This document shows positions 63,382-64,000 of a DNA stretch of 64,000 bases, one piece after another. This DNA is from Acidovorax facilis. GTDB taxonomy: Bacteria > Pseudomonadota > Gammaproteobacteria > Burkholderiales > Burkholderiaceae_C. The stretch's first letter is position 1, and each line of letters begins with the position of its first letter. A program made the translations under genes and the position numbers. The notes below the pieces were generated by a model that worked only from the letters and a program-made list of their open reading frames with translations, did not search any database and was not told the origin of the DNA. The stretch is taken from NCBI RefSeq assembly GCF_023913775.1, contig NZ_JAMXAX010000012.1, forward strand, positions 1 through 64,000. The letters are read 5' to 3'.

Positions 63382-64000
63382 TGTGACCAACTCATCCCCC
63401 AGCCTGCGCCTGTTTGAACTGCTGGAAATCATGTGCGCCCATGGCCGCCCGTTCAGCCTGGCGGACGCCATCGAGGCCACAGGCTGGCCCAAACCCAGCG
63501 TGCACCGCATGCTGGGCCAGCTCGAAAGCGGTGGCCTACTGGCGCGCGAGCCCGATGGGCGCCGCTACACCCCCGCACCCCGCCTGCTGCGCCTGGCCGA
63601 AAGCACGCTCAGCGCGGGCACCCAGCATGGCGTGCGCCATGCGGTGCTGCGCCAGCTGGTGGCCGATATTGGCGAGAGCTGCAACCTCACGGCGCTCAGC
63701 GGCGCCGAGGTGATCTACCTGGACCGCGTGGAGTCGGCCTTTCCGCTGCGCATGGAGCTGCGGCCCGGCACGCGCGTGCCGATCCACTGCTCGGCCAGCG
63801 GCAAGCTGTTTCTGGCCCACCTGTCGGCCGCGCGCCGAGCGGCGATCCTGGACGGCCTGCCGCTGACCCGCCACACGGCCACCACTTTGACCGACCGCAC
63901 CGCCCTGGAGGCCGAGCTGGAGCAGATTCTGCGGCAGGGTTACGCCACAGACGCCGAAGAGTTTGTGGATGGCCTCGTCTGCGTCGCCGTGCCTGTGTTG
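63356..64000 (+). CDS. IclR-family regulator (partial, runs off right edge)
   Basis: From ATG 63356 (MDSSRIPGFVTNSSPSLRLF) the frame is open to the edge, 215 codons. The winged HTH (PFSLADAIEATGWPKPSVHR, then MLGQLESGGLLARE) is followed by the IclR effector domain (ESCNLTALSGAEVIYLDRVE, then HCSASGKLFLAHLS). A GTG 27 nt further on is an alternative start. IclR proteins bind a small molecule and control a nearby catabolic operon, here most likely the divergent dehydrogenase-monooxygenase pair. Confidence 0.88.
   Translation, partial: MDSSRIPGFVTNSSPSLRLFELLEIMCAHGRPFSLADAIEATGWPKPSVHRMLGQLESGGLLAREPDGRRYTPAPRLLRLAESTLSAGTQHGVRHAVLRQLVADIGESCNLTALSGAEVIYLDRVESAFPLRMELRPGTRVPIHCSASGKLFLAHLSAARRAAILDGLPLTRHTATTLTDRTALEAELEQILRQGYATDAEEFVDGLVCVAVPVL

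Noticed and set aside
1..64000. CRISPR array, tRNA or rRNA genes
   Set aside because: No regularly spaced repeats and no RNA gene signatures were found on reading. The island targets a protein-coding gene rather than a tRNA.

Overview
This window looks like a chromosomal segment of a beta-proteobacterium of the Comamonadaceae, most likely Acidovorax or a close relative. The basis is GC-rich coding sequence with long open frames on one strand, family-typical proteins (a mutS upstream region, an MdtABC-type pump, MipA, UppP), and several short dispersed palindromic repeats that I know from that family. No rRNA, tRNA or CRISPR array was seen. This is reading by eye; no database search was run.

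Layout. 1-1435: the end of a PAS-PAS-GGDEF gene that leaves the window on the left. 1718-23952: a roughly 22.2 kb mobilizable island inserted into the 5' end of mutS. Its ends carry a 20 bp direct repeat from inside the mutS reading frame (1739-1758 and 23933-23952) and matching recombinase arm sites (1811-1828 and 23786-23803). It carries a tyrosine integrase and an HTH partner at the right end. On the left are an oriT-like site, a MobQ-type relaxase operon ending in an ArdC-like antirestriction protein, a TraD-like accessory gene and a RepC-like replication initiator. Between them lies a seven-gene leftward defence-like operon (7782-21044). It encodes an SNF2 helicase with DUF3883, a Septu-like PtuA/PtuB pair, a DUF1156 DNA methylase, a second ATPase coupled to a small PD-(D/E)XK-like protein, and a DUF499 ATPase. 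The island leaves a 15-codon mutS stub on the left and gives the real mutS a new start of exactly the same length on the right.

23912-39079 is chromosome: mutS, a lipase-like lipoprotein, an Anbu proteasome-like protease, hydrolases, a carotenoid-synthesis family membrane protein, an MpaB-type oxygenase, two tandem 7TM-GGDEF paralogues, a BBE-type flavoprotein and a PAS-GGDEF protein. Two of these genes carry probable single-C-deletion frameshifts. 39281-39547 is a 267 bp MITE-like element with 32 bp perfect terminal inverted repeats that supplies the stop codon of a MipA-family gene. 40401-50478 holds uppP and a four-gene RND efflux operon (mdtA-mdtB-mdtC-outer membrane factor).

50787-56625 is a run of small membrane proteins and hydrolases ending in a LytS/LytTR two-component pair. 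A candidate LytTR direct repeat lies before the first gene. 56634-63292 holds transporters, an ABC ATPase, an epimerase, a BASS transporter, a flavin monooxygenase and a short-chain dehydrogenase. An IclR-type regulator starts at 63356 and runs off the right edge. A family of about 55 bp palindromic repeats recurs at six places, four of them inside genes and read in frame. A different GC-rich repeat is inserted in frame in mdtB.
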